A stretch of DNA of 13,718 nucleotides from assembly GCA_018065375.1 (NCBI GenBank), contig JAGHTJ010000136.1, forward strand, positions 1-13,718. The letters run 5' to 3'. Both the position numbers and the translations under genes were made by a program. Within the stretch, counting starts at the first letter, position 1, and each line of letters begins with the position of its first letter. Source of the stretch: Candidatus Equinaster intestinalis. GTDB taxonomy: Bacteria; Bacillota_A; Clostridia; Oscillospirales; Acutalibacteraceae. Below are positions 1 to 8,493 of the stretch, piece after piece. The notes under the pieces are model-generated. The model was given only the letters and a program-made list of their open reading frames with translations. It made no database searches and was not told the DNA's origin.

Positions 1-3
1 TCC

Positions 4-519
4 TTAACCTACAATTTCTTTTACGGACTTACCGCGTACTGCCGCAACCTCATCGGCATTGCGCAAAGACGCAAGGCCCTGAATGGTAGCGCGTACAACA
101 TTGCAGGGATTTTTAGAACGCAATGTTTTGGTACGGATATCCGAAATACCTACTGTTTCAAGTACGGCACGAACCGGACCGCCGGCAATAACACCGGTAC
201 CGGGAGCAGCCGGTTTCATAAGAACGCGACCTGCACCGAATTCGCCCATAACTTCATGCGGGATAGTAGTGCCTTTAAGAGAAACCTTGATAAGGTTCTT
301 CTTGGCATCTTCTATGCCCTTGCGAATAGCCTCCGGAACTTCACCGGCTTTGCCGAGACCGAAGCCTACAACGCCTTCACCGTTTCCTACAACAACCAAA
401 GCGGCGAATTTCATAATACGTCCGCCCTTAACGGTTTTTGATACACGGTTGATTGCAACCACACGCTCCTTTAAAGCTTTGGGGTCGTCTAATGTTGAAA
501 TGTCAAATTTAGTAGCCAA
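4..519 (-). CDS. rpsE: 30S ribosomal protein S5 (uS5)
   Basis: Protein of 171 aa. S5 sits on the 30S body near the mRNA entry channel and helps set decoding accuracy with S4 and S3. The dsRNA-binding-like N-terminal domain is visible ([18 protein letters not shown], about residues 17-34, the loop linked to spectinomycin response in the family). The C-terminal S5 domain follows ([10 protein letters not shown], then a [15 protein letters not shown] stretch). The start is taken as TTG at 519: it lies about 9 nt after an AAGGAGG and gives MATKFDIS, close to the usual family length. The same frame runs open to 660 but would overlap all of the rplR 3' end. The bases just downstream of its stop (GGA at 3-1) look like the start of the ribosome binding site of the next spc gene, normally rpmD. 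Confidence 0.96.
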   Translation of the reverse strand: MATKFDISTLDDPKALKERVVAINRVSKTVKGGRIMKFAALVVVGNGEGVVGFGLGKAGEVPEAIRKGIEDAKKNLIKVSLKGTTIPHEVMGEFGAGRVLMKPAAPGTGVIAGGPVRAVLETVGISDIRTKTLRSKNPCNVVRATIQGLASLRNADEVAAVRGKSVKEIVG

Positions 520-538
520 AAGTATTTTCCTCCTTCTT

Positions 539-898
539 TTAGAACTTGAGGCCGCCCTCGCGGGCTCCTTCGGCAAGCTCCTTGACACGGCCGTGATAGA
601 TGTAACCGCCTCTGTCGAATACAACTTCGGTGATTTTCTTTTCAGCAGCGCGTTTAGCAATTAACTGTCCAACCTTGCGGGCCTCTTCTTTGTTACCCTT
701 CGATTCGCCGAAATCCTTTTCGGTAGACGATGCGGCAACAAGAGTAACACCCTTTACATCATCAATAAGCTGGGCGTAAATGTTGCTGTTGGAGCGAAAA
801 ACATTAAGTCTGGGGCACTCTGCGGTGCCGCTGATTTTACCGCGAACACGAGAATGTCTGCGGATACGAGCCTTGTTTGAATCAGGCTTATTAACCAT
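539..898 (-). CDS. rplR: 50S ribosomal protein L18 (uL18)
   Basis: Protein of 119 aa, the normal size. L18 binds 5S rRNA and, with L5, anchors it in the central protuberance of the 50S subunit. The basic N-terminal stretch ([16 protein letters not shown], residues 9-24), the [18 protein letters not shown] core and the C-terminal [20 protein letters not shown] signature are all present. The ATG at 898 follows AAAGGAG by about 9 nt. It lies between rplF and rpsE in the usual spc order, 19 nt upstream of rpsE. Confidence 0.97.
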   Translation of the reverse strand: MVNKPDSNKARIRRHSRVRGKISGTAECPRLNVFRSNSNIYAQLIDDVKGVTLVAASSTEKDFGESKGNKEEARKVGQLIAKRAAEKKITEVVFDRGGYIYHGRVKELAEGAREGGLKF

Positions 899-916
899 TT
901 TAATACACTCCTTTTA

Positions 917-1465
917 CTATTTCTTTGCGCCCTTTGCGGCTTTACCTTCTTTGCGGCGGATAACTTCGTTAGCGTACTTAATGCCTTTGCCCTTATAGGG
1001 TTCGGGAGGACGCTTGGAACGAACATCAGCAGCAAATTGGCCAACCTTCTGCTTGTCGGGTCCTGAAATTATAATCTGGTTCGGATTGGGAACGTCAATT
1101 TTAATTCCTTCAATCTCCGACATAACTACCTGGTGTGAAAAACCGAGGTTCATAACAAGGTCTTTACCCTGTTTAGCCACACGGTAACCAACACCGTTTA
1201 CTTCCAACTCCTTGGTGAAACCCTTGGTAACACCCTCTACCATATTGGCGATAAGTGTTCTGGTTAAACCGTGGAGCGAGCGATGCTCTTTGCTATCATC
1301 AGGTCTTTCAACGATTACCTCGTTGCCTTCAACCTTAACGGCAATATCCTTATTGAAGGTTTCCTTAAGTTCGGCATTGGCACCTTTTACGGTAACCTCG
1401 TTGCCGTTTACGGTAACGGTTACGCCGGCAGGAATTTCAATAGGCTTCTTTCCTATTCTTGACAT
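917..1465 (-). CDS. rplF: 50S ribosomal protein L6 (uL6)
   Basis: Protein of 182 aa, a few residues longer than many L6 proteins because of a Lys/Ala-rich tail (GKAAKGAKK). L6 lies near the sarcin-ricin loop at the factor-binding site of the 50S subunit. The start [17 protein letters not shown], the repeated L6 fold with [18 protein letters not shown], and the C-terminal [15 protein letters not shown] motif are canonical. The AAGGAGG overlaps the rpsH stop codon and sits about 12 nt from the ATG, a longer spacing than at neighbouring genes. Confidence 0.97.
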   Translation of the reverse strand: MSRIGKKPIEIPAGVTVTVNGNEVTVKGANAELKETFNKDIAVKVEGNEVIVERPDDSKEHRSLHGLTRTLIANMVEGVTKGFTKELEVNGVGYRVAKQGKDLVMNLGFSHQVVMSEIEGIKIDVPNPNQIIISGPDKQKVGQFAADVRSKRPPEPYKGKGIKYANEVIRRKEGKAAKGAKK

Positions 1466-1482
1466 ACCTTAAGAGCACCTCC

Positions 1483-1881
1483 TTACCAAACGAAAGCGAG
1501 GACTTCGCCGCCTACGTTAGCCTGGCGAGCCTGCTTATCAGTGATAATACCCTTGGAGGTGGAAAGAATCGCAATACCGAGACCTTTCATTACCTTGGGC
1601 ATATCTTCTACATTGGTGTAAATGCGAAGACCGGGCTTGGAAACTCTGCGTATTCCGGTGATAGCCTGGGTCTTATTCAGGCCGTATTTCAAAGTGATAT
1701 GAATTACGCCCTGTTTTCCGTCTTCAATAAACTGAAAACCATTGATATAGCCTTCATCAAGTAAAATCTGGGCGATAGCCTTTTTTACATTAGATGCAGG
1801 AATATCTACCGAATCATGTTTTGCCGAGGATGCATTACGAATTCGTGTAAGCATATCGGCAATTGTATCGGTGATTTGCAT
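1483..1881 (-). CDS. rpsH: 30S ribosomal protein S8 (uS8)
   Basis: Protein of 132 aa, normal length. S8 is a primary binder of the 16S rRNA central domain; in E. coli it also represses the spc operon by binding its mRNA, which has not been shown for this lineage. The N-terminal [13 protein letters not shown] and the C-terminal [13 protein letters not shown]...GGEVLAFVW signatures identify it. The ATG at 1881 follows AAGGAGG by 8 nt. The gap to rpsN is 27 nt. Confidence 0.97.
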   Translation of the reverse strand: MQITDTIADMLTRIRNASSAKHDSVDIPASNVKKAIAQILLDEGYINGFQFIEDGKQGVIHITLKYGLNKTQAITGIRRVSKPGLRIYTNVEDMPKVMKGLGIAILSTSKGIITDKQARQANVGGEVLAFVW

Positions 1882-1908
1882 GATGACAACCTCCTTATAG
1901 CGTTATGC

Positions 1909-2094
1909 TTACCAACTTGCCTTCTTTACGCCGGGGATCTCGCCCTTATAAGCAAGCTCCCTGAAGCAGATACGGCAGATGCCGTACTTGCGAAGATAAG
2001 CATGCGGGCGGCCGCAGATTTTGCATCTGCTGTATTCTCTGGTTGAAAATTTAGCGGGACGAGCCTGCTTTACTTTCATAGATGTTTTAGCCAT
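1909..2094 (-). CDS. rpsN: 30S ribosomal protein S14 type Z (uS14)
   Basis: Short zinc-binding form of S14, 61 aa, as in Gram-positive bacteria. It binds the 16S 3' domain in the 30S head late in assembly. The four zinc ligands are C24, C27, C40 and C43 (CKIC and CRIC pairs), followed by the typical tail [16 protein letters not shown]. The presence of the C+ form means the organism may also carry a zinc-free paralogue elsewhere, which cannot be judged here. The ribosome binding site is AAGGAGAAGG, just after the rplE stop. Confidence 0.97.
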   Translation of the reverse strand: MAKTSMKVKQARPAKFSTREYSRCKICGRPHAYLRKYGICRICFRELAYKGEIPGVKKASW

Positions 2095-2106
2095 AATTCC
2101 TTCTCC

Positions 2107-2646
2107 TTACTTCGCAAACGGAGCGCCCATAAGAGTAAGCAACTCGCGCGCTTCTTCGTCGTTTTTAGCTGTGGTTACGAAAATAATATCCATACCACGA
2201 ACCTTATCTATCTTATCGTACTCGATTTCAGGGAAAATGAGCTGCTCTTTAACGCCCATAGCATAGTTGCCGCGGCCATCAAAAGCGTTGGGATTGATTC
2301 CTCTGAAGTCTCTAACTCTCGGAAGAGCGATGTTGAAGAGCTTGTAAACAAAATCATACATCTTCTCGCCGCGGAGAGTTACCTTTGCGCCAATCGGCAT
2401 ACCTTCACGAAGTTTAAAGTTAGCAACTGACTTTTTCGCTTTACAAGGAATAGCCTTCTGACCGGTAATCTGTGCCAAATCTGAAGCGATAGCATCAATA
2501 ACCTTTGCGTTATCCTTTGCTTCGCCGCAGCCTACATTGATAACAACCTTTTCAAGCTTCGGGATTTCCATGACGCTCTTGTAATTAAACTTGTTCATCA
2601 ACGCAGGGGCGACATTCTTTTTGTAATCGTCCTTTAATACTGACAT
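2107..2646 (-). CDS. rplE: 50S ribosomal protein L5 (uL5)
   Basis: Protein of 179 aa, the usual size. L5 binds 5S rRNA, contacts P-site tRNA and forms an intersubunit bridge with S13. Diagnostic stretches are [18 protein letters not shown] (residues 26-43), [20 protein letters not shown] and [18 protein letters not shown]. Two ATG codons lie close to the AAGGAGG: one only 2 nt away and out of frame, and the in-frame one at 2646 about 7 nt away, which is chosen. Confidence 0.97.
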   Translation of the reverse strand: MSVLKDDYKKNVAPALMNKFNYKSVMEIPKLEKVVINVGCGEAKDNAKVIDAIASDLAQITGQKAIPCKAKKSVANFKLREGMPIGAKVTLRGEKMYDFVYKLFNIALPRVRDFRGINPNAFDGRGNYAMGVKEQLIFPEIEYDKIDKVRGMDIIFVTTAKNDEEARELLTLMGAPFAK

Positions 2647-2663
2647 GTCATGTCCTCCTTAAC

Positions 2664-2984
2664 TTAAAATGTTTCGCCGCAGTTTTTATTCTTGCAGACA
2701 CGGTCTTTTTTACCATCGGCATAAATCTTATGACCGACACGTGTGGGTTTGCCGCATTTCGGGCAAACAAGCTGAACTTTGCAGGCATAAATCGGGCTCT
2801 CGGTTTCGATAATTCCGGAGGGATCGCCGGCCTGACGGGGTTTAACGTGTTTCTTAACAATGTTAAGACCCTCAACAATAACCTTGCCTTCCTTCGGGCT
2901 TACTTCGAGTACCTTACCCTTTTTGCCGCGGTACTTTTTATCTCCGGTGAGGAGAACTACGGTATCACCAGTTTTGATATTCAT
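2664..2984 (-). CDS. rplX: 50S ribosomal protein L24 (uL24) with C-terminal Cys ribbon
   Basis: Protein of 106 aa. L24 is an early assembly initiator on the 5' region of 23S rRNA and lies near the tunnel exit. The KOW segment is at residues 6-28 ([20 protein letters not shown]), followed by [10 protein letters not shown]. The C-terminus carries C74-x2-C77 and C97-x4-C102 around [16 protein letters not shown], a likely zinc ribbon of the kind seen in many clostridial L24 proteins. The second pair is CKNKNC rather than a CxxC knuckle. The ATG at 2984 follows GGGAGG by 8 nt. Confidence 0.96.
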   Translation of the reverse strand: MNIKTGDTVVLLTGDKKYRGKKGKVLEVSPKEGKVIVEGLNIVKKHVKPRQAGDPSGIIETESPIYACKVQLVCPKCGKPTRVGHKIYADGKKDRVCKNKNCGETF

Positions 2985-3002
2985 TTGTTCTTCCTCCCTT
3001 AA

Positions 3003-3371
3003 TTAAAGTACTTCGGGAGCGAGGGATAAAATCTTGGTGTAATCTTTATCACGAAGCTCTCTCGCTACCGGTCCGAAAATACGGGTTCCACGGGGATTTT
3101 TGTCCTCACGGATAAGAACTGCCGCATTTTCATCAAATCTTATATAAGTGCCATCATTACGGCGAAGGCCCTTTGCAGAACGAACTACAACTGCCTTTAC
3201 TACATCGCCCTTCTTAACAGTACCGCCGGGTGCTGCTTTTTTAACAGAAGCAACGATAACATCGCCAATGTTGGCATACCTCCTTTTGGAGCCGCCCATA
3301 ACGCGGATGCACATAATTTCTTTGGCACCGGTATTGTCGGCAACCTTGAGGTAACTCTGCTGTTGTATCAC
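3003..3371 (-). CDS. rplN: 50S ribosomal protein L14 (uL14)
   Basis: Protein of 122 aa, exactly the usual length. L14 lies on the 50S interface, contacts 16S helix 14 and is the docking site of the silencing factor RsfS in other bacteria. It has the canonical start (M)[36 protein letters not shown], and [20 protein letters not shown]. The start codon is GTG at 3371, 8 nt after AAGGAGG, one of two non-ATG starts in the operon. Confidence 0.97.
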   Translation of the reverse strand: MIQQQSYLKVADNTGAKEIMCIRVMGGSKRRYANIGDVIVASVKKAAPGGTVKKGDVVKAVVVRSAKGLRRNDGTYIRFDENAAVLIREDKNPRGTRIFGPVARELRDKDYTKILSLAPEVL

Positions 3372-3384
3372 AGTGTATTCCTCC

Positions 3385-3642
3385 TTATTTAGCCTTCTCT
3401 ACGATTTCAACAACGCGCCATCTTTTATCTTTTGAAAGCGGGCGTGTTTCCATAATCAGCACTCTGTCGCCAACGCCACAGGTGTTGTTTTCATCGTGAG
3501 CCTTAAGTCTGATGGTGTTTTTAATAATCTTCTTATAGAGAGGATGCTTAACGTTGTCTTCAATAGCAACTACAACGGTTTTATCCATCTTGTCGCTTAC
3601 AACCTTACCTACTCTTGTTTTACGAAGGTTTCTTTCGCTCAT
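3385..3642 (-). CDS. rpsQ: 30S ribosomal protein S17 (uS17)
   Basis: Protein of 85 aa with an OB fold. S17 is a primary binder of the 16S 5' domain and needed for early 30S assembly. The family pattern is clear: [21 protein letters not shown] (two overlapping parts of it), [31 protein letters not shown] and [19 protein letters not shown]. The ATG at 3642 is about 9 nt from GGGGAGG. It lies 17 nt downstream of rpmC. Confidence 0.97.
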   Translation of the reverse strand: MSERNLRKTRVGKVVSDKMDKTVVVAIEDNVKHPLYKKIIKNTIRLKAHDENNTCGVGDRVLIMETRPLSKDKRWRVVEIVEKAK

Positions 3643-3659
3643 TTCAGATTACCTCCCCT

Positions 3660-3866
3660 TTAAGCGTTGGTGCTGTCTTTAAGCTCCAACTCACGAATAA
3701 CGGTTTTTACTCGTGCGATGTCTTTTTTAACAGCATTGATTCTTGACGGGTTATCGAGCTGGTTAATGGCAAGTTGAAAACGGAGATGGAAAAGGTCTTC
3801 CTTAAGTTTTGTCAACTTATCATTAAGTTCAGGCAAAGTTAATTCTCTGATTTCTTTTGCGTTCAT
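3660..3866 (-). CDS. rpmC: 50S ribosomal protein L29 (uL29)
   Basis: Helical hairpin protein of 68 aa. L29 sits beside L23 at the polypeptide tunnel exit. The sequence has the standard [20 protein letters not shown] helix, the [19 protein letters not shown] turn and the [15 protein letters not shown] helix. Its ATG shares one base with the rplP stop codon (TAATG, 3864-3868), so it is probably translated by coupling to rplP. The only ribosome binding site is a weak GGTGGTGAG inside the rplP end. Confidence 0.97.
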   Translation of the reverse strand: MNAKEIRELTLPELNDKLTKLKEDLFHLRFQLAINQLDNPSRINAVKKDIARVKTVIRELELKDSTNA

Positions 3867-4291
3867 TACTGCTCACCACCCATTTCCTGTTTAGTAACAA
3901 ACTTACATTTGATAGGAAGTTTGTTTGCCGCGAGACGCATAGCTTCTCTTGCCAACTCCTCGCTAACGCCGGCTATCTCGAACAGAACTCTGCCCGGTTT
4001 AACAACGGCTACCCAATATTCCGGAGAACCTTTACCGGAACCCATTCGGGTTTCAGCCGGCTTTTCGGTTATCGGCTTATCGGGGAAAATTTTAATCCAT
4101 ACCTGACCGCCACGTTTGATGTAACGGGTCATGGCAATACGAGCTGCCTCAATCTGGTTAGAGGTAATCCATGCAGGCTCTAAAGCCTGAAGACCATACT
4201 CGCCATGAGATACCGTGTTACCGCGTGAAGCAACACCTTTAAGTCTGCCACGCTGTACTCTACGATATTTTACACGCTTCGGTAATAACAT
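3866..4291 (-). CDS. rplP: 50S ribosomal protein L16 (uL16)
   Basis: Protein of 141 aa. L16 contacts A-site tRNA and is needed for late 50S maturation. The canonical start [19 protein letters not shown] and the [19 protein letters not shown] block (residues 60-78) are present. R82 in ETRMGSGKG corresponds to the arginine hydroxylated in E. coli. The ATG overlaps the rpsC stop by one base (TGATG, 4289-4293), and an AAGGAGG lies about 9 nt upstream inside rpsC. Confidence 0.97.
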   Translation of the reverse strand: MLLPKRVKYRRVQRGRLKGVASRGNTVSHGEYGLQALEPAWITSNQIEAARIAMTRYIKRGGQVWIKIFPDKPITEKPAETRMGSGKGSPEYWVAVVKPGRVLFEIAGVSEELAREAMRLAANKLPIKCKFVTKQEMGGEQ

Positions 4292-4959
4292 CAGCGAGCG
4301 CCTCCTTCCTTACGATTGTTGTTTCTCGAATCGTGAAGAACTTCACCCTTGTAAATCCAAACCTTTACGCCCAAACGACCATAGGTAGTTGCAGCCTCTG
4401 CAAAACCGTAGTCGATGTCTGCACGAAGGGTCTGAAGAGGGATAGTACCTTCATGATACTGCTCACTTCTTGCGATTTCAGCACCGCCCAAGCGGCCCGA
4501 AACCATAATCTTGATACCCTTTGCGCCCATCTTCATAGCACGGCTTATAGCCATCTTCATAGCACGGCGGAAAGATACACGCTTTTCAAGCTGTTCAGCA
4601 ACGCTTTCGGCAACGAGAAGCGCGTTGGTATCAATATTCTTAACTTCAACGATGTTGATATTTACCGGCTGGCCGAGTTTCTTTTCACAAGCAACGCGGA
4701 GCTTATCAATTTCAGCACCGTTTCTTCCGATTACGATACCGGGCTTTGCGCAGTGAATATGAATCTTTACCTTTGATGCGGCACGTTCAATTTCAACCTT
4801 TGCTACGCCGGCAGCGTAAAGTGTCTTTTTAAGGTACTTACGGAGGTTATAGTCCTCAACCAAAGTATCTCCGAAGACATTGTCATTGGCGAACCAACGG
4901 GAATCCCAGTCTTTAATTACGCCTACACGGAAACCGTGCGGATTAACTTTCTGGCCCAT
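4291..4959 (-). CDS. rpsC: 30S ribosomal protein S3 (uS3)
   Basis: Protein of 222 aa, normal length. S3 forms part of the mRNA entry channel and its helicase activity. The start [20 protein letters not shown] is canonical. A type II KH domain includes the GxxG-like loop GIVIGRNG (residues 74-81), and the C-terminal domain has [18 protein letters not shown]. Residues 132-144 contain RAMKM twice, encoded by an 18-bp direct repeat. The ATG at 4959 follows AAGGAGG by about 9 nt. Confidence 0.97.
   Translation of the reverse strand: MGQKVNPHGFRVGVIKDWDSRWFANDNVFGDTLVEDYNLRKYLKKTLYAAGVAKVEIERAASKVKIHIHCAKPGIVIGRNGAEIDKLRVACEKKLGQPVNINIVEVKNIDTNALLVAESVAEQLEKRVSFRRAMKMAISRAMKMGAKGIKIMVSGRLGGAEIARSEQYHEGTIPLQTLRADIDYGFAEAATTYGRLGVKVWIYKGEVLHDSRNNNRKEGGAR
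4527..4568. repeat. 18-bp direct repeat inside rpsC
   Basis: The 18-base string CCATCTTCATAGCACGGC occurs at 4527-4544 and again at 4551-4568, a 24-bp period that keeps frame. It encodes the two RAMKM copies of S3. In other S3 proteins this helix also has two similar but not identical RAM motifs, so the perfect DNA identity is the unusual part. Confidence 0.8.
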
Positions 4960-4976
4960 ATTATTAACCTCCTTAA

Positions 4977-5315
4977 TTAGTCTTCACGTTCTTTAAGAAC
5001 GATGGTCATATGGCTGGTTCTCTTTAAGATGCGGTGTGCTCTGCCGTGGTCTTTGGCGCGAATACGCTTAAGTGTGGGACCGGGGCATACAAAACACTCG
5101 GCAACATAAAGACGTGAAACATCCATATCGTGATTATTTTCGGCATTTGCCATAGCTGATGCCAAAAGCTTTTCCAAATACTCACAAGCAGACTTGGGAG
5201 TAAATTTGAGAATAGCCATCGCTTTGTCAGCATCCTGGTTACGGATAAGGTCCATAACGATTTTCACCTTACGGGGTGAAATACGAGCATATTTTAAAGT
5301 AGCTCTTGCTTCCAT
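4977..5315 (-). CDS. rplV: 50S ribosomal protein L22 (uL22)
   Basis: Protein of 112 aa. L22 binds all domains of 23S rRNA and sends a beta-hairpin into the exit tunnel at the macrolide region. The start [20 protein letters not shown] and the hairpin [17 protein letters not shown] (about residues 80-96) followed by [10 protein letters not shown] identify it. No deletion or insertion typical of macrolide resistance is evident by eye. The ATG at 5315 follows AAGGAG by 8 nt. Confidence 0.97.
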   Translation of the reverse strand: MEARATLKYARISPRKVKIVMDLIRNQDADKAMAILKFTPKSACEYLEKLLASAMANAENNHDMDVSRLYVAECFVCPGPTLKRIRAKDHGRAHRILKRTSHMTIVLKERED

Positions 5316-5333
5316 TTTTTACTCTCCTTCCGC

Positions 5334-5606
5334 TTATTTTGTTGTCTTTGCGCCGGCGTGGCCCTTGAAAGTTCTGGTGGGGGCAAATTCGCCGAGCTTG
5401 TGACCAACCATATCCTCAGTTACATATACCGGAACATGCTTGCGTCCGTCATGAACAGCAATCGTATGTCCAACGAAATCGGGGAATATGGTTGAAGAAC
5501 GAGACCATGTTTTGAGAACTCTCTTCTCGCCGGCTTCGTTCATTTCCTGAATCCTTTTAAGCAACACAGGTTGCACGAAAGGACCTTTTTTAATGCTTCT
5601 ACCCAT
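5334..5606 (-). CDS. rpsS: 30S ribosomal protein S19 (uS19)
   Basis: Protein of 90 aa, near the usual 92. S19 lies in the 30S head with S13 and contacts the tRNA side of the subunit bridge region. The sequence has [19 protein letters not shown], the [20 protein letters not shown] core, and the C-terminal [19 protein letters not shown]. The start ATG lies about 8 nt after AAGGAG. It lies 20 nt downstream of rplB. Confidence 0.97.
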   Translation of the reverse strand: MGRSIKKGPFVQPVLLKRIQEMNEAGEKRVLKTWSRSSTIFPDFVGHTIAVHDGRKHVPVYVTEDMVGHKLGEFAPTRTFKGHAGAKTTK

Positions 5607-5626
5607 AATTATTCTCCTTCCGTAGA

Positions 5627-6457
5627 CTATTTAGAACGACGCTTAACAATATACTTGTTAGACTGTTTCTTCTTATCTCTGGTCTTGTAACCGAGAGCAG
5701 GCTTACCCCAAGGGGTAACCGGGCCGGGACGACCGATAGGTGACTTACCTTCACCACCACCGTGCGGGTGGTCATTCGGGTTCATTACAGAACCGCGTAC
5801 GGTAGGACGCCAACCCATGTGACGCTTACGGCCTGCTTTACCGTAGTTTACGTTGCTGTGTTCAGGATTGCTTACCTGACCTACAGTAGCCATACAGTTT
5901 GCAGGAACGTTACGAAGCTCGCCAGACGGCAAACGAAGAAGTGCCATACCGTTTTCCTTTGCCATAAGCTGTGCCATATTACCTGCGGAGCGGGCAAGCT
6001 GTGCGCCCTTACCGGGATAAAGCTCAATGTTATGAACAAAGGTACCAACCGGAATGTTTGAAAGCGGAAGTGCGTTACCGGGTTTAATATCGGCATCGGG
6101 ACCGCTTACGATTACATCTCCGACCTTAAGACCGGCAGGAGCGATAATGTAACGCTTCTCACCGTCAGTATACTGTACAAGTGCGATAAATGCAGAACGG
6201 TTGGGGTCGTATTCAAGGGTAAGAACGGTGGCTTCTACGCCGAAACGCTCACGCTTGAAATCGATTACTCTGTACTTTCTGCGGTTTCCGCCGCCTCTGT
6301 GGCGAACGGTTATGCGGCCATAGCTGTTACGACCGGCATTTTTCTTGATAGGCTCAAGCAAACTTCTCTCGGGAGCAACCTTTGAAAGCTCGGAATAGTC
6401 CATAGTGGTCATTCCGCGGCGGCCCGGAGTAGTAGGCTTGTAATGTTTTATTGCCAT
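5627..6457 (-). CDS. rplB: 50S ribosomal protein L2 (uL2)
   Basis: Protein of 276 aa, the usual length. L2 is a core protein of the peptidyl transferase region. It shows [20 protein letters not shown] (about residues 48-67), [21 protein letters not shown] and the conserved HPHGGGEG at about residues 230-237, including the histidine studied in E. coli. The start is ATG 6457 ([14 protein letters not shown]), 8 nt after AGGAGA. An in-frame GTG at 6466 directly abuts the ribosome binding site and is rejected. A 93-nt gap separates it from rplW, the longest inside the operon. Confidence 0.97.
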   Translation of the reverse strand: MAIKHYKPTTPGRRGMTTMDYSELSKVAPERSLLEPIKKNAGRNSYGRITVRHRGGGNRRKYRVIDFKRERFGVEATVLTLEYDPNRSAFIALVQYTDGEKRYIIAPAGLKVGDVIVSGPDADIKPGNALPLSNIPVGTFVHNIELYPGKGAQLARSAGNMAQLMAKENGMALLRLPSGELRNVPANCMATVGQVSNPEHSNVNYGKAGRKRHMGWRPTVRGSVMNPNDHPHGGGEGKSPIGRPGPVTPWGKPALGYKTRDKKKQSNKYIVKRRSK

Positions 6458-6515
6458 ATTATTCACTCTCCTATTTTGGCTTAGCGAGACTGCCTTACAG
6501 CCTCATACATCACCC

Positions 6516-6534
6516 GAAATTAAAACTTAATTTC
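6516..6534 (-). other. AT-rich inverted repeat in the rplW-rplB gap
   Basis: A perfect 8-bp inverted repeat, GAAATTAA and TTAATTTC, encloses a 3-nt loop in the 93-nt gap between rplW and rplB (6458-6550). In the operon mRNA it would form a weak A-U hairpin about 60 nt ahead of rplB. It is not followed by a U-tract, so it is not an intrinsic terminator. An RNA-processing or stability role is only a guess. Nothing else recognisable lies in this gap. Confidence 0.4.
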
Positions 6535-6550
6535 TTCGTATCGTTACAGA

Positions 6551-6844
6551 TTAAATCAAGCCGTCAAAGAACTCGATAGTCTTTGAATCTGCTTTAAGGG
6601 TTACGATAGCCTTCTTCCAAGCGGAAGTGTAGCCTTCATAACGACCCATTCTGCGAGCCTGACCACGCATTGTAACGGTGTTTACTTTTGCAACCTTTAC
6701 GCCGAAGATTTCTTCAACCGCTTTTGCAATTTCAACCTTACCTGCATCGGTAGCTACTTTAAAGGTGTATTTTTTAGTTGCAATTCCGGTCATACTCTTT
6801 TCGGTTATTACCGGAGCAATAATGATGTCCTGTGCGGTTTTCAT
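6551..6844 (-). CDS. rplW: 50S ribosomal protein L23 (uL23)
   Basis: Protein of 97 aa. L23 lies at the tunnel exit and is the docking point for trigger factor and SRP. Diagnostic features are [13 protein letters not shown] (residues 5-17), the [20 protein letters not shown] stretch (25-44), and [21 protein letters not shown]. The ATG shares one base with the rplD stop (TAATG, 6842-6846), indicating translational coupling. A GAGGAGG lies about 10 nt upstream within rplD. Confidence 0.97.
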   Translation of the reverse strand: MKTAQDIIIAPVITEKSMTGIATKKYTFKVATDAGKVEIAKAVEEIFGVKVAKVNTVTMRGQARRMGRYEGYTSAWKKAIVTLKADSKTIEFFDGLI

Positions 6845-7467
6845 TACGCATATACCTCCTCAAATTTTGCTACTGCGCTCTTTACGATTACCAATGTATC
6901 GGCATTGATAATATCGTAAGTGTTTACAGCGTTGATTTGAGCAGCCTTTGCACCTTCAATATTAGCGATACTCTTTACTGCGAAAGGATTGTTATCAGCT
7001 AAAATGATGAGGGTTTTCTTTGCTGCTCCGATTGCCTTAAGACAATCTGCAACGACCTTGGTCTTATAGGTTTCAACCTTTAATTCATCGAGAACGATGA
7101 GTGCATTACTGCGAACCTTATCGGAAAGTGCAGATTTAAGAGCAAGTCTGGAAACCTTTTTATTGAGAGAGTAAGAATAATCTCTCGGCTTGGGAGCGTG
7201 TACGATACCGCCGTGTCTCCACTGGGGAGCTCTTGTTGAGCCCTGACGTGCGTGGCCTGTACCCTTTTGTCTCCAAGGTTTCTTACCGCCGCCGGAAACC
7301 TCCGTGCGGGTTAAAGTGGACTGAGTGCCCTGACGCTGATTTGCAAGATAATTTACAACAGCCATATGCATAACTGCTGCATTAGGTTCAATTCCGAAAA
7401 TGGCATCGGCAAGCGCTATATCGCCAACCTTTTTACCTGCCATATCGACTACTGCTACATTAGGCAT
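6844..7467 (-). CDS. rplD: 50S ribosomal protein L4 (uL4)
   Basis: Protein of 207 aa. L4 extends a loop into the exit tunnel; in E. coli it also represses the S10 operon through the rpsJ leader. The tunnel loop is intact: [19 protein letters not shown] (residues 53-71), then [16 protein letters not shown]. No insertion or substitution typical of macrolide resistance is evident by eye. The C-terminal Rossmann-like part ends [18 protein letters not shown]. The ATG at 7467 follows AAGGAG by about 9 nt. Confidence 0.97.
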   Translation of the reverse strand: MPNVAVVDMAGKKVGDIALADAIFGIEPNAAVMHMAVVNYLANQRQGTQSTLTRTEVSGGGKKPWRQKGTGHARQGSTRAPQWRHGGIVHAPKPRDYSYSLNKKVSRLALKSALSDKVRSNALIVLDELKVETYKTKVVADCLKAIGAAKKTLIILADNNPFAVKSIANIEGAKAAQINAVNTYDIINADTLVIVKSAVAKFEEVYA

Positions 7468-7483
7468 TTAAAACACTCCTTCC

Positions 7484-8116
7484 TTACGCTTTAACGCTAT
7501 CGAAAAGAACAACAATGCCGCCCTTAGGACCGGGTATTGCACCCTTAACTGCAATGATGTTATTTTCAGCATCAACCTTAACTACGCTCAAGTTCTGAAC
7601 GGTTACGCGCTCATTACCCAAGTGACCTGCCATCTTTTTGCCTTTGAATACACGTGAAGGACTTGAGCAGGCGCCCAGCGAACCGCCGTGACGAGCAACA
7701 GGACCCGAACCGTGTGTTTCTTTAAGACGATGGAAATTCCAGCGCTTGATAGTGCCGGCATAGCCCTTACCTTTTGAGGTTCCTCTTACGTCTACAGCAT
7801 CACCTTCAGCGAATATGTCAGCCTTAATAATGTCGCCGACATTCAAACTGCTGGTGTCTTCAAGACGAAATTCGCGAAGAACCTTTTTGGGAGCTACATC
7901 GCCCTTTGCAAAGTGGCCCTTCATAGGACCGTTTACCTTTGAAGCCTTCAAATCGCCGTAGCCTATCTGAACTGCTTCATAACCGTCGTTTTCAACCGTT
8001 TTCTTCTGGGCAACAACACAAGGGCCTGCCTCGATTACGGTTACGGGAACAACGTTACCGTTAGCATCGAAAAACTGGGTCATACCGAGTTTTTTACCTA
8101 CGATACCTTTTTTCAT
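7484..8116 (-). CDS. rplC: 50S ribosomal protein L3 (uL3)
   Basis: Protein of 210 aa. L3 is an early 50S assembly protein whose central loop approaches the peptidyl transferase centre. It starts [19 protein letters not shown]. The central part has [20 protein letters not shown] (residues 110-129), then [20 protein letters not shown] (144-163) and [13 protein letters not shown]. The ATG at 8116 follows AAAGGAGG by about 6 nt. A 65-nt gap to rpsJ contains a small hairpin. Confidence 0.97.
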   Translation of the reverse strand: MKKGIVGKKLGMTQFFDANGNVVPVTVIEAGPCVVAQKKTVENDGYEAVQIGYGDLKASKVNGPMKGHFAKGDVAPKKVLREFRLEDTSSLNVGDIIKADIFAEGDAVDVRGTSKGKGYAGTIKRWNFHRLKETHGSGPVARHGGSLGACSSPSRVFKGKKMAGHLGNERVTVQNLSVVKVDAENNIIAVKGAIPGPKGGIVVLFDSVKA

Positions 8117-8139
8117 TTTTTATCCTCCTTTGGTTATTG

Positions 8140-8154
8140 GTCGGTCAGACCGAC
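8140..8154 (-). other. Hairpin just upstream of rplC
   Basis: GTCGGT and ACCGAC form a perfect 6-bp stem around a 3-nt loop in the 65-nt rpsJ-rplC gap. The stem ends about 12 nt before the rplC ribosome binding site. There is no U-tract directly after it. It could influence rplC translation or mark an RNase site; neither is shown. Confidence 0.45.
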
Positions 8155-8181
8155 TTGACCACGCCGAAGCTGTTTTCTCGA

Positions 8182-8493
8182 TTAAAGCTTTATTTCGAGC
8201 TCAACGCCGGCGGGAAGCTCAAGACTTGTCAGAGCTTCAACAGTTTTGTTGGAAGGTCTGAGAATGTCGATAAGCCTTTTGTGAGTTCTCATTTCGAACT
8301 GCTCGCGGCTGTCCTTATACTTATGAACTGCACGCAAAATGGTAACAACCTCTTTCTCGGTCGGGAGCGGTACCGGACCCGAAACGCGAGCACCTGTGCG
8401 TTTAGCGGTTTCCACAATCTTTTCTGCGGACTGGTCTACAAGTGCATGGTCGTAACCTTTGATTCTGATACGAATCTTTTCCTTTACTGCCAT
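8182..8493 (-). CDS. rpsJ: 30S ribosomal protein S10 (uS10, NusE)
   Basis: Protein of 103 aa, first gene of the operon. S10 belongs to the 30S head and also acts as NusE in transcription antitermination and NusG-linked coupling. The sequence is canonical: [20 protein letters not shown] (residues 4-23), [20 protein letters not shown], and [16 protein letters not shown]. The ATG at 8493 follows AAGGAGG (8503-8509) by 9 nt. The gene is preceded by a long structured leader and its own promoter, not by tuf. Confidence 0.97.
   Translation of the reverse strand: MAVKEKIRIRIKGYDHALVDQSAEKIVETAKRTGARVSGPVPLPTEKEVVTILRAVHKYKDSREQFEMRTHKRLIDILRPSNKTVEALTSLELPAGVELEIKL

Noticed and set aside
520..660. 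N-terminal extension of S5 to 218 aa
   Set aside because: It would overlap the rplR 3' end; the TTG at 519 has a proper ribosome binding site and gives family-like length and sequence.
6458..6466. GTG start giving L2 three extra residues
   Set aside because: It directly abuts AGGAGA with no spacing; the ATG at 6457 is well placed and matches the family start.
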